62,802 nt of DNA from an uncultured Mycoplasma sp. (GCA_947642635.1 CANRTI010000006.1:1-62802), one strand, 5' to 3'. Positions 51,323 through 59,912 are shown, counted from the first letter of the stretch. Numbers and translations: made by a program. Notes: a model not told the origin generated them from the letters alone.

Positions 51323-52701
51323 TTGTTGAAGATTTGATTAATGTTTGTAAGGGAGTTTTAGTTAAAGGAAATAAGGATGTAATTTTACAAAACTTTTCTA
51401 AAGATACGAGAATTTTACAAAAAGAGGATATTTACATTGGCATTAAAGGGGATAATTTTGATGGAAATTTATTATATGAAGAAGCTCTAAAAAAAGGGGC
51501 TAAAGGTTGTATTTTAAATGAAAATATTCAATTAGAAGAAGATGTTCTAAAAAATTATCCAAATATATTTATTGTTTTAGTCAAAGATACTATAAAAGCT
51601 TTACAAGAATTAGCTAGTTTTAAAAGAGATTTATATAATATTCCGGTAATTGGAGTAACTGGGAGTGTGGGAAAAACTTCAACAAAGGATATTATTGCTA
51701 GTGTCTTAAGTAAAAAATATCGAGTTTTAAAAACTGAGGGTAATTATAATAATCATTTAGGAGTGCCACTAACAATTTTAAGATTACAAAAAGAAGAAGC
51801 TTTAGTAATTGAGATGGGAATGAATAATTTAGGAGAAATTGCTACATTAGCGAAGATAGCAAAACCAACTGTAGGAGTTATTACAAATGTTGGAACAGCC
51901 CATATTGGTAATTTAAAAACAAGAGAGAATATTTTAAAGGCAAAACTAGAAATTTTAGAAGGAATGGATAATGAAGGGTTATTAGTTATTAATAATGATA
52001 ATGATTTATTACATGAGTGGTATTTAGAAAACGCAAAACAATATAAAATAATAACTTTTGGAATTTTAAATAAAAGTGATTATTTTGGGGTAAATATAAA
52101 AGAAGATAAAAATGGGAGTGAGTATCAAATTGCTATTAAAGAAAATGTCTATCAAAATAAAGTTAGTGTACCTGGTAAACATTTTGTTTTAAATAGTTTG
52201 TGTGCTTATGCAATTGGGAATATTTTTCAAATTGATAAATGTGATATTGCAGATGGGTGTCATAATTTTGAATTAACTAAAAGAAGAATGGAAGTTAATG
52301 TAATAAAGGAAATAACTTTAATAAATGATTGTTATAATGCAAATTATGACTCGATGAAAATGGCTTTAAATTATTTAGGTAATTTAAAGGGACGAAAAGT
52401 GGCTGTTTTGGGTAGTATGTTGGAATTGGGAACCTTTAGTGAAGAATTACATCAAAAAGTTGGTCAAGAAGTAATTAATAATAAAATTGATGTTTTAATT
52501 ACTGTTGGAAAAGAAGCAAAAGTTATTGCCAAAGAATGTCAAAGACATAATTTAAATAATATATATGCCTTTTTGGATATTAATGATGCTTTAGAAAAAA
52601 TTAAAATGATAATAAAAAGAGAAGATAATGTTTTATTAAAAGCTTCGAATGGGATGAATTTTGGAAAATTATATGATGATTTAACCAAGTTTTTAAAGTA
52701 A
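51310..52701 (+). CDS. murF: UDP-MurNAc-tripeptide--D-alanyl-D-X ligase (MurF)
   Basis: 463 residues. N-terminal substrate domain (SKDTRILQKEDIYIGIKGDN), ATP site GVTGSVGKTSTKDIIASVL, NYNNHLGVPLTILRLQKEE, MGMNNLGEI, and INDCYNANYDSMKMAL. It adds the D-Ala-D-X dipeptide to the UDP-MurNAc tripeptide. Given the VanG-type ligase in this window, its natural substrate may be D-Ala-D-Ser. A terminator follows the stop. Confidence 0.93.
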   Translation: MREIIVEDLINVCKGVLVKGNKDVILQNFSKDTRILQKEDIYIGIKGDNFDGNLLYEEALKKGAKGCILNENIQLEEDVLKNYPNIFIVLVKDTIKALQELASFKRDLYNIPVIGVTGSVGKTSTKDIIASVLSKKYRVLKTEGNYNNHLGVPLTILRLQKEEALVIEMGMNNLGEIATLAKIAKPTVGVITNVGTAHIGNLKTRENILKAKLEILEGMDNEGLLVINNDNDLLHEWYLENAKQYKIITFGILNKSDYFGVNIKEDKNGSEYQIAIKENVYQNKVSVPGKHFVLNSLCAYAIGNIFQIDKCDIADGCHNFELTKRRMEVNVIKEITLINDCYNANYDSMKMALNYLGNLKGRKVAVLGSMLELGTFSEELHQKVGQEVINNKIDVLITVGKEAKVIAKECQRHNLNNIYAFLDINDALEKIKMIIKREDNVLLKASNGMNFGKLYDDLTKFLK

Positions 52702-52730
52702 GATTAATTAGATGTTAATCTTATTTTTTA
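52700..52730 (+). terminator. Terminator of murF
   Basis: AAGATTAA / TTAATCTT (52700-52707, 52715-52722), then ATTTTTTATT. Confidence 0.85.
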
Positions 52731-52814
52731 TTCAAGCATCCAATATTATATGTAATGCTTCATTTGTTTGGGTACTATTTTCCTTTACTTTATAAATTGG
52801 AAGGAGGTGAAATT

Positions 52815-52946
52815 ATGAGAAAATCAGAGAAATATCTTTGTACTATCATAATACTCCTTATTATTGTGACTTTAATCATTTTAATAAAAATAGTACCAAC
52901 TTATACAGTTGGTACTAAAACAAAATTATTTTGGAATAGTACCTAG
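52815..52946 (+). CDS. 43-residue hydrophobic peptide, candidate type I toxin
   Basis: Starts MRKSEKYLC, then a ~20-residue membrane span rich in Ile/Leu, then a polar end VPTYTVGTKTKLFWNST. The SD AAGGAGGTGA is perfect, 7 bases before ATG 52815. The coding region holds two hairpin arms that also serve a convergent antisense RNA (terminator at 52886-52917 on the minus strand). GGTACTATTTT at 52771-52781, just upstream of the SD, can pair with AAAATAGTACC at 52887-52897, a long-range fold like those that keep type I toxin mRNAs silent. Confidence 0.55.
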   Translation: MRKSEKYLCTIIILLIIVTLIILIKIVPTYTVGTKTKLFWNST

Positions 52947-52996
52947 TTCGACAAAACTAGGTATTCCTTTTTTTATTTTATGTAAGTTTCCTTGAC
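52884..52996 (-). ncRNA. Candidate antisense antitoxin RNA (type I TA candidate 2)
   Basis: A ~110-base minus-strand RNA from ~52996, driven by the promoter at 53003-53031. It ends at a perfect 10-bp hairpin (TAGTACCAAC / GTTGGTACTA, 52891-52917) followed on the minus strand by TTTTTATT. It covers the last ~60 bases of the peptide gene and the whole 3' end of its mRNA. Confidence 0.6.
52933..52974 (+). terminator. Terminator of the 43-residue peptide mRNA
   Basis: GGAAT...ACCTAGTT / AACTAGGTATTCC stem (3-base bulge) followed by seven T; it overlaps the end of the coding region. Confidence 0.85.
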
Positions 52997-53002
52997 ATAT
53001 TC

Positions 53003-53031
53003 ATAGTAGCATATTTTATTGTTTTTGTCAA
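53003..53031 (-). promoter_or_regulatory. Minus-strand promoter of the antisense RNA
   Basis: On the minus strand TTGACA (53031-53026), 17 bases, TACTAT (53008-53003). Confidence 0.7.
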
Positions 53032-53134
53032 AAGGATTTTTGTGCTTGATTTTAAAATAAAAGTAGTAAATTAGTATTAAACTGGTATGTAAAACTTTTG
53101 CATAGGTATATAAATAAATACTTTTATAGTTAAA

Positions 53135-53929
53135 TTAGGATTTTTTACTTAAATAATAAGAGATTAAAAAGGCGCATACAGCAATTATTAAACTTTGAAA
53201 ATTAAAAATATTGGGATAAATAAAGAGAATAGAAGAAATAACAAAACCAATGATTGCGCTATAAGTAATTCGAAAGTGTTGAGTTAATAAATAATTAATT
53301 ATTTTTAAAATAAAAATGGAACTAATAATAAAAGCGATAAAAAAGGGAATAAAATACAATATTATTGAGAGATTGATAGAAAGAGGGTTAGCAATAATTT
53401 GCAGAAAGTATTCATAGACACCAATTAACATTAAAAGAGCAGCACCACTAATGCCAGGAACTAGTTTGCCAATGGAATATAAAATTCCGGCTAGAAACAT
53501 AGTTAAGACATTAGGAGTAAAAGTGGTATTTAAAGAGTTATTTTCAATGATGAAAAGTATTATTCCGAATGTAAATGTTAAAAAAAAGGGGATAATGGCA
53601 ATACTTTTGTTAGTTTTAATCTTTATTTCGTGGAATAGATAAGGAAGACAACCAATAATTAACCCAATGAAAACATATGATATAAATTCTAAGTGATTAT
53701 TTAAAAGATAAAGAATAATTTTACTAAAGAAAAGGACACTTAAAAATATGCCAATAATAATGGGACAAAGATAAGCAAAATTGTTTTTGAAATCTTTATT
53801 AAAATTTAAAAGTTTAGTAATTATTTTATCATATATACCTAAAATAGTTGCTAAAACACCACCAGATACACCTGGAATAATAAATCCTAAACCGATTATT
53901 AAACCATAAATTAAATTTCTTATAAGCAT
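53135..53929 (-). CDS. DUF368 undecaprenyl-phosphate flippase-like protein
   Basis: 264 residues, about eight membrane segments. The family start LIYGLIIGLGFIIPGVSGGV and the internal copy GKLVPGISGAALLMLIGVY show the repeated PGxSG motif of DUF368. Members (PopT) were recently linked to returning undecaprenyl phosphate to the cytoplasmic face. That fits with MraY and the wall genes here. AAAGGAGA precedes the ATG at 53929. The gene diverges from the SanA-like gene. Confidence 0.85.
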   Translation of the reverse strand: MLIRNLIYGLIIGLGFIIPGVSGGVLATILGIYDKIITKLLNFNKDFKNNFAYLCPIIIGIFLSVLFFSKIILYLLNNHLEFISYVFIGLIIGCLPYLFHEIKIKTNKSIAIIPFFLTFTFGIILFIIENNSLNTTFTPNVLTMFLAGILYSIGKLVPGISGAALLMLIGVYEYFLQIIANPLSINLSIILYFIPFFIAFIISSIFILKIINYLLTQHFRITYSAIIGFVISSILFIYPNIFNFQSLIIAVCAFLISYYLSKKS

Positions 53930-53963
53930 TTAAAATTCTCCTTTATTGTGTTATACTTAGAAA

Positions 53964-54557
53964 GTGAAAAATATGAAATATATAAAGATAATAGTGATTA
54001 TTGTGATAATTTTGGCTTTATTACCATTATTTATTAATCTATTTGTTGTTATGAAGAGTACTAATAAAATATATGAAAATAAGCGAGTAGATAAAACTTA
54101 TGATTTTGGTTTGGTCTTGGGGTGTGCAGTTCATAAAGATGGAACTCCGAGTAAAATGTTAAAAGATCGCCTTGATATGGCAATTTGGTTATACCGAGCT
54201 AATAAAATTAATCAAATAATAATTAGTGGAGATCATACTAAAGGATATAGTGAAGTAGATGTAATGTATAATTACTTAGTTAAGGAAAATATTGAAGAAA
54301 GTAATATTATAAGGGATAATGAAGGTTATTCGACTTCGGAAAGTTTAATTAATTATCAAGAAAAATATTTAGATAAGAGTGTTATTTTAATTACTCAGGA
54401 GTATCATTTATATCGAGCAATTTATATAAGTGATCGTTTAAAATTACAAGCAATTGGTGTTTATGCCAAAAAAGTTCAGTATTTTAATCAAATTGGGCGC
54501 GAGTTTCGGGAAATTTTAGCCCGGAATAAAGATTTTTTTAAGTTTTTGTTTTTTTAA
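53964..54557 (+). CDS. SanA/YdcF-like DUF218 protein
   Basis: 197 residues with one N-terminal membrane segment and the DUF218 core: FGLVLGCAVHKDGTPSKMLK, DRLDMAIWLYRANKINQIII, SGDHTKGYSEVDVM, EGYSTSESLINYQ and VILITQEYHLYRAIYIS. SanA in enterobacteria affects envelope permeability to vancomycin; the biochemical role is unknown. The start is GTG 53964 or ATG 53973. Confidence 0.85.
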   Translation: MKNMKYIKIIVIIVIILALLPLFINLFVVMKSTNKIYENKRVDKTYDFGLVLGCAVHKDGTPSKMLKDRLDMAIWLYRANKINQIIISGDHTKGYSEVDVMYNYLVKENIEESNIIRDNEGYSTSESLINYQEKYLDKSVILITQEYHLYRAIYISDRLKLQAIGVYAKKVQYFNQIGREFREILARNKDFFKFLFF

Positions 54558-54598
54558 AAGCCAAATATTGGATACTACCAGGAATTGGCTTTTTATTT
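54557..54598 (+). terminator. Terminator after the SanA-like gene
   Basis: AAAAGCCAA ... TTGGCTTTT long stem with internal mismatches, then TATTTTTT, directly at the stop. Confidence 0.8.
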
Positions 54599-54638
54599 TT
54601 TGGAAAAAAAGCCAAAATAATATTGATGGGTGATTAAG

Positions 54639-55616
54639 ATGAAATGGTTTAAAAAGATATTGTTATGTTTATGTATTGTAGGAATGCCTTTGGAAGCATT
54701 GGCATATTCAGAGGAGATATATCGAGGTGGTAATACTCTTGGAATTGAATTAAATTGTGATGGAATCTTAGTTGTAGGATTTTATCAAATAAAGGGCGAT
54801 TATAATAAAGGTAATCCAAAATTAAAAGTTGGCGATTATATTAAAGAAGTTAATGGGGAAGAAGTTAAAGATTTAAATAATTTAACAGAAATTATTGAAA
54901 AATATACAGATGATGGTAGTGTTAAATTAACTTATAAAAGAGGGGATAAAGAATTTAAAACAACTTTGGATTTAGTTAATGATAATGGAGTTTATAAAAC
55001 AGGGCTTTATGTTAAAGATAATATTACAGGAATTGGAACATTAACTTATATTGATCCCGGTACAAAAATTTATGGAGCGCTAGGACATGAAGTTATAGAA
55101 GGAAACTCTCATAGTTTGGTAGAAATTAAAGATGGCAGTATTTTTCGAAATAATATTGTTTCAATAGATAAATCTAAAACAGGTTATGCGGGAAGTAAAA
55201 ATGCTAAATATTATTATAATACTATTTATGGTAATGTTTATAAAAATACTAATCATGGTATATTTGGTAACTATAAGAATGGTTTAAATAATTTAGAATT
55301 AGTAAAAGTTGGCAAGAAAGATGAAATAGAAATTGGTAAAGCGACAATTTATACAGTTTTAGAAGGCGAAAAAGTTGAAGAATTTGAAATTTCAATAACA
55401 AGTATTAATGAAACAAGCGAAACTAAAAATATTACATTTGAAATTACTGATGAAGATTTAATTAAGAGAGCTGGTGGGGTTGTTCAAGGAATGAGTGGAT
55501 CGCCAATTATGCAAAATGGTAAAATTATTGGTGTAGTAACTCATGTCATTGTAGATAATCCGATTACAGGTTATGGATTATTTATCACTAGTATGTTAGA
55601 AGAAGGCGAAAGATAG
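54639..55616 (+). CDS. spoIVB: SpoIVB-type serine peptidase (S55)
   Basis: 325 residues from ATG 54639 (GGGTGA upstream). Signal peptide/anchor (~1-20), PDZ domain (~25-115, LKVGDYIKEVNGEEVKDLNN), then the S55 domain: GIGTLTYIDPGTKIYGALGH (catalytic His), ITDEDLIKRAGG (Asp) and VVQGMSGSPIMQNGK (Ser, 15 residues after that Asp as in B. subtilis). SpoIVB is made in the forespore under SigG and triggers pro-SigK processing. The motif set is complete. Confidence 0.92.
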   Translation: MKWFKKILLCLCIVGMPLEALAYSEEIYRGGNTLGIELNCDGILVVGFYQIKGDYNKGNPKLKVGDYIKEVNGEEVKDLNNLTEIIEKYTDDGSVKLTYKRGDKEFKTTLDLVNDNGVYKTGLYVKDNITGIGTLTYIDPGTKIYGALGHEVIEGNSHSLVEIKDGSIFRNNIVSIDKSKTGYAGSKNAKYYYNTIYGNVYKNTNHGIFGNYKNGLNNLELVKVGKKDEIEIGKATIYTVLEGEKVEEFEISITSINETSETKNITFEITDEDLIKRAGGVVQGMSGSPIMQNGKIIGVVTHVIVDNPITGYGLFITSMLEEGER

Positions 55617-55620
55617 AATG

Positions 55621-55656
55621 AAAAAAGATCATAGTTGGATTGATATGATCTTTTAT
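55621..55656. terminator. Bidirectional terminator between spoIVB and pilB-like gene
   Basis: AAAAGATCATA / TATGATCTTTT 11-bp stem with a 10-base loop; T runs on both strands. Confidence 0.85.
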
Positions 55657-56948
55657 AATGTTTCAATATTTTGTTTCATAAAAGGATTTACTCGGTTGGG
55701 GTTATTTGGAGTATTGGTTTTACCAATAACAGCATCTTTTAAATCTTGTTCGTCTTCACCAAAGTCATCGTTAACATCAATAACTCGTAATATTTCATCA
55801 ATTGATGTAAAACCTTCAATAACTTTTATTAAACCATCTTTTAATAAAGTACTGGAATTATTTCCATAAACCAATTTTCGTAATTCTTGTTTGCGAACAT
55901 TATTAACAATCGCATCACGAATATCTTGATTTATTTCTAAAACTTCATGAATAGCAATTCGGCCTTTGTAACCATTTAAGCATTCTTCACAACCAACTGG
56001 TGTATAAATTTGCTCAATATCCATATTCAAAAATTGTTTAAACAGATTTTTTTCATAACTGTTAGTAGGTCTTGCACTTCGACAAACTGGACAAAGCTTT
56101 TTAACTAATCTTTGAGATATAATACCTGATAAGGCACTACCTAATAAGTATCTTTCAACATCCATATCTAGTAATCTTTCAATAGTATTTAAGGAATTAT
56201 TGGTGTGAATGGTAGATAAAACTAAGTGCCCAGTAATAGATGCTCGAACAGCAATTCGAGCTGTTTCATCATCACGAATTTCTCCAATCATAATAATGTC
56301 AGGGTCTTGTCTTAAAATACTTCGAAGAGTGTTAGAAAATGTTAAACCAATTTCACTCATAACTTGAACTTGATTAATTCCTTTAATTTTCATCTCGACG
56401 GGGTCTTCAACAGTTATTATATTTCTTTCAGTAGTATTTAATACTTGAAGCATAGAATAAACTGTTGTACTTTTACCAGAACCAGTAGCTCCCGTAATCA
56501 TAATAATACCATTAGGTTTTTTAATTAGTTCATTTATTTTTGTAAAATTATCTTTGGTTAAGCCAATAGATTCTAAACCATTTAAACTTATACTGTAATC
56601 AAGAATACGAATAACAATTTTTTCCCCGCCAACGATTGGCAAACTAGAAACCCGTAAATCAACATTAGTATTTTCAATTAATCCTTTAATAGCCCCATCT
56701 TGGGGTAATCTCGTTTCAGTAATATTCATTCCGGAAATTATTTTAATTCGAGTTATCAAATTCTTTTTGACTGTGGCAGGTACTTTGGCATAATCAAGAA
56801 GGGAGCCATCAACCCGAATACGGACCATTAATTCATCTTCAGTGGGATCAAAATGGATATCAGAGCCACCATGTTTAACGGCATCAATTATCATATCATT
56901 AGCAATATCTACAATTGGTTTGTTATCGTAATCAAATTCTCTAAACAT
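55653..56948 (-). CDS. pilB: GspE/PilB-type secretion/pilus assembly ATPase
   Basis: 431 residues. The catalytic part is complete: DIHFDPTEDELMVRIRVDG, Walker A ITGATGSGKSTTVYSML, Asp box ITVEDPVEMKIKGINQVQV, Walker B DPDIIMIGEIRDDETA, His box GHLVLSTIHTNNS, and a zinc tetra-Cys site (CPVCR ... CEEC). The N-terminal N1E domain of PilB is absent, as in ComGA. It powers pilus or pseudopilus assembly; the three prepilin genes at 18471-20921 are likely clients. No pilC or prepilin peptidase is nearby. Confidence 0.9.
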   Translation of the reverse strand: MFREFDYDNKPIVDIANDMIIDAVKHGGSDIHFDPTEDELMVRIRVDGSLLDYAKVPATVKKNLITRIKIISGMNITETRLPQDGAIKGLIENTNVDLRVSSLPIVGGEKIVIRILDYSISLNGLESIGLTKDNFTKINELIKKPNGIIMITGATGSGKSTTVYSMLQVLNTTERNIITVEDPVEMKIKGINQVQVMSEIGLTFSNTLRSILRQDPDIIMIGEIRDDETARIAVRASITGHLVLSTIHTNNSLNTIERLLDMDVERYLLGSALSGIISQRLVKKLCPVCRSARPTNSYEKNLFKQFLNMDIEQIYTPVGCEECLNGYKGRIAIHEVLEINQDIRDAIVNNVRKQELRKLVYGNNSSTLLKDGLIKVIEGFTSIDEILRVIDVNDDFGEDEQDLKDAVIGKTNTPNNPNRVNPFMKQNIETL

Positions 56949-57098
56949 TAATGCATCACCATTTTAAAATCCCTTTTACTATATTTTATTATACAATAAT
57001 AGTATTAATTATACAATAAATTTGTGAGAATATTTTTAAGAAGATTAGATATAATTTATTGGAAAAAAGTTGGTTTTGGTTATTTGCTTGACGTAAAT

Positions 57099-57127
57099 TT
57101 GACAAACCGTGAAAAAAGTGGTAAAAT
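57099..57127 (+). promoter_or_regulatory. Promoter of the second DHT-C gene
   Basis: TTGACA (57099-57104), 17 bases, TAAAAT (57122-57127); start ~57134. Confidence 0.7.
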
Positions 57128-57157
57128 TATCATGTATTTAAAAGAGGGGGTTATTTT

Positions 57158-57730
57158 ATGACTAGGGATATGAATGAGTTAAATGTGGAAGGATTATTAA
57201 AATCAGAAGGTTTAGGCAAGAAAAGATTTTCGGGTAAAAAAGTTTTGAAAGGTTTGGGTATTGGTTTACTTACAACTGCAGTAATGGCTGGGGCTACAGT
57301 AGCAATTCAAGATAGTAATGTCGATCATACAAACACCTTTTGTTCATTAGCACAACTTAATAATATTGAAAATCCTATCTATGGGACGATGGGAGTTGAA
57401 CATCAAGTTGAAGAGATGCGAAAAGAATATGCTGCTAAAGGACTTGATGTTATAGTGCAATATGAGCCATGTTATATGCAAAGAACTGTTGAAAAATCAG
57501 ATGCTTTAGAAGGGTCTTCGGAAAGAGTGGTTTTTGAGATTTATGATGCAATTTTTGTCCATGACCGTGCAGGTAATATAATTGAACAAGTTAAAATTCC
57601 TCGTGATCCAGATTTAGATTACTTATATGAAAAAAATAAAAGAAAGTCACCAACTATTGAAGTAGTTGAGGGTGGCGATATAGAATTATCTGAAGATGGT
57701 CCAAAGTTAATTTTTAAAACTACACGATAG
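57158..57730 (+). CDS. Membrane-anchored DHT-C family protein (paralogue of 34473-34934)
   Basis: 190 residues. Basic N-terminal 35 residues (GKKRFSGKKVLKG), one hydrophobic segment (IGLLTTAVMAGATVAI), then NVDHTNTFCSLAQLNNIENP. The DHTxxxC motif directly after the membrane span and a basic C-terminus (FKTTR) match the protein at 34473. The remainder is acidic and beta-rich, with one more cysteine at ~104. Own promoter and terminator. Unrecognised family; probably lineage-specific envelope protein. Confidence 0.65.
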   Translation: MTRDMNELNVEGLLKSEGLGKKRFSGKKVLKGLGIGLLTTAVMAGATVAIQDSNVDHTNTFCSLAQLNNIENPIYGTMGVEHQVEEMRKEYAAKGLDVIVQYEPCYMQRTVEKSDALEGSSERVVFEIYDAIFVHDRAGNIIEQVKIPRDPDLDYLYEKNKRKSPTIEVVEGGDIELSEDGPKLIFKTTR

Positions 57731-57734
57731 ACAT

Positions 57735-57776
57735 AAAAGAATGATTATGTTTTAAAAAATAATTATTCTTTTTATT
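57735..57776 (+). terminator. Terminator of the second DHT-C gene
   Basis: AAAAGAATGATTAT / ATAATTATTCTTTT 14-bp stem (one G-U) with T tail. Confidence 0.85.
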
Positions 57777-57816
57777 TACACTAAAGAAGAGAATTGTTAA
57801 AATAAGAAAGAGATTA

Positions 57817-58971
57817 ATGGTGATGAAAGTGGATAAATTAGTAAGAATTAAAGAAAATCCAAATGTATTAATAGTTAATGATATATATGATTATAATGAT
57901 CCTTTATATGTCTATATACCAGTATTAAAAAAAACAACTTTTAAAATGCAAGATTATTTGTATAAAAATAGTTATGTAAATAATTTTGTGGTTTCTGTAT
58001 CGGGAAATATTTCTGGAAGTAAGAAAATTTTTTATAAAGGGAAGCATTATCCAGCTTTAAAAATAACTAATGATTTTAAAGAAAATGTAGAAAATAAAAA
58101 AAGAGGAAAAAAAGTTAAAAACCTAGAAGATTTGTTAAGTTTATTAAAAATATATAACTTAGATGAAGTTGTTGATTTAATTAGTTGTAAAAAACAAATT
58201 CAAAATTTAGTAATTAGCTCAATTGATGAAGAAATATATTCTTTAAAAGAATTTATGAATCTATCTTTATATTATAAAGAAATTTTAGAAACTATTGATT
58301 ATTTGTTACAAATATTAGGATTAGATAAAGCAATTTTAGCAACTAAAAGTACTAATTTTAAAAGTATTAAAAATGTGAAAGCGATTATTGGGAGTTATCC
58401 TAATATAAGAGTGACATTAGTTTCAGATAAATATTTAATTAGTGAAAGAGAATTTTTATGTTCTTATTTAAATTTAAATATAGAGAATACTTTAGTATTA
58501 GAAACATCTTTAATATATAAATTGTATTTAGTTTTAATAAAAAGAAAAGATATTGAAAGTACAATTATTACAATTAGTGGAGATGCTTTAGAAAAGTCTT
58601 TAGTAATTAAAGCTAAACTAGGAAGTTCTGTTGAAGATATTGTTAAAAAATTAATTAAAATAAAAGATTGTGATTATGAAGTTTATATAAATGGTTATTT
58701 AAAAGGAAAAAAAGTTAAAAAATTAAGCGAAATAATTGTAACATCTGATTTGGAGTCGGTTGTTATTAATAAAGTAGTAGAAAAAAAAGAAGTGGCTTGT
58801 ATTAATTGTGGGGCTTGTTATAAAATTTGTCCTAAAAATATTGATGTTTTAAACCATTACTTAAAAAAAGAAAAATCCGATAAATGTCTTTCTTGTGGTT
58901 TATGTAATTATATTTGTCCTTCTTATATTGATTTAAAAAAGGTTGTTAGTGGGGATGCTTGTGAAAAATAA
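57817..58971 (+). CDS. rnfC: RnfC-like electron-transfer subunit
   Basis: 384 residues, shorter than usual RnfC (~440). N-terminal RnfC/SLBB-like region, and two 4Fe-4S motifs at the C-terminus: CINCGACYKICP and CLSCGLCNYICP. In the Rnf complex, RnfC is the peripheral NADH/FMN and Fe-S subunit. The expected NADH-binding Gly-rich motif at the N-terminus is not obvious. Only RnfD follows; RnfA, B, E and G are not in this window. The overlap with rnfD is 11 bases. Confidence 0.75.
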   Translation: MVMKVDKLVRIKENPNVLIVNDIYDYNDPLYVYIPVLKKTTFKMQDYLYKNSYVNNFVVSVSGNISGSKKIFYKGKHYPALKITNDFKENVENKKRGKKVKNLEDLLSLLKIYNLDEVVDLISCKKQIQNLVISSIDEEIYSLKEFMNLSLYYKEILETIDYLLQILGLDKAILATKSTNFKSIKNVKAIIGSYPNIRVTLVSDKYLISEREFLCSYLNLNIENTLVLETSLIYKLYLVLIKRKDIESTIITISGDALEKSLVIKAKLGSSVEDIVKKLIKIKDCDYEVYINGYLKGKKVKKLSEIIVTSDLESVVINKVVEKKEVACINCGACYKICPKNIDVLNHYLKKEKSDKCLSCGLCNYICPSYIDLKKVVSGDACEK

Positions 58972-59839
58972 AAGTATAAAAGAAATAGTAAAAGAAAATG
59001 TTTTACTTTTAATACCATTAATGTTATATGGTTTTTATAAAAATGGTTTTTTAATATATGAAAGAGGATTAGTAAATGGTTTTATTTCTTTAAAACCATT
59101 ATGGTTAATTTTAATAAGTGTTGTAATTAAATGGGTTGGCGATATTTTTAAAACAAAAAAATTAAAACTAGGATGGGATTATAATTTATTATGTTTAATA
59201 TTAGTTAGTATGATTATGCCTTATAATATTAATATTTTAGTTTATATTATTACTTTATTTATTAGTTATATAGCTTCTTTATTATTAGATAAAGTCTTAA
59301 AATATAATAAAGTTTGTTTAATTTATTTAATTATTATGGGAGTTAATTGTTTTTTTAATGATTTTTCTTACTTAAATATTTTAGAACAAAAATTAGCTTA
59401 TAGCTTTTCAGGAATTGATTTATTGATGGGTAGATGTGTGGGGGGAATATCTTCAACTAGTATTTTAATTAGTTTAGGAATATTTATTTATTTAACTTAT
59501 AATTTTTATTATAAAAAAGATATTCCCATTACTATTAATTTGACATATTTATTTTTTTGTTTAATTTATTTTTTGATTACTAAAGATAGTAAATTATTTA
59601 TTAATGGGGACTTAGTGTTTGCTAGTATTTTTGTTAGTACAATTCCTTATTGTAGTCCTTATAAAGTAATTAATCAAATTTTTTATGGAATAGCTGTTGG
59701 GCTTATTAGTTTTCTTATTAGTGTGTTTTTTAATCCTACAATAAGTATTTATATCGGAACTTTTTTATTGTCTTTGTTAGGAAATTTTAAATTCGACAAA
59801 ATAAGTCAGAAATTACCCTTGCCAAAAATTAAAAAATAG
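58961..59839 (+). CDS. rnfD: RnfD-like membrane subunit, FMN site not conserved
   Basis: ~292 residues from GTG 58961 (GGGG 6 bases upstream), about nine membrane segments. The family pattern FSGIDLLMGRCVGGISSTSI aligns with RnfD SGATPL...GxIGETS, but the Thr that carries covalent FMN reads Asp (SGID for SGAT). Without that flavin the subunit could not act as in canonical Rnf. The alignment is by eye and the RnfD label rests partly on the adjacent RnfC. A divergent redox or transport complex is an alternative. Confidence 0.65.
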   Translation: MKNKSIKEIVKENVLLLIPLMLYGFYKNGFLIYERGLVNGFISLKPLWLILISVVIKWVGDIFKTKKLKLGWDYNLLCLILVSMIMPYNINILVYIITLFISYIASLLLDKVLKYNKVCLIYLIIMGVNCFFNDFSYLNILEQKLAYSFSGIDLLMGRCVGGISSTSILISLGIFIYLTYNFYYKKDIPITINLTYLFFCLIYFLITKDSKLFINGDLVFASIFVSTIPYCSPYKVINQIFYGIAVGLISFLISVFFNPTISIYIGTFLLSLLGNFKFDKISQKLPLPKIKK

Positions 59840-59852
59840 GTTTAAATTAAAG

Positions 59853-59893
59853 AAACACAGAAAAAGGTAACAAGAATTTTTTTCTGTGTTTTT
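59853..59893 (+). terminator. Terminator of rnfCD
   Basis: AAACACAGAAAAA / TTTTTCTGTGTTT 13-bp stem followed by TT; the next gene starts 20 bases later. Confidence 0.85.
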
Positions 59894-59912
59894 ATATGAA
59901 AGGTTTAAATTT

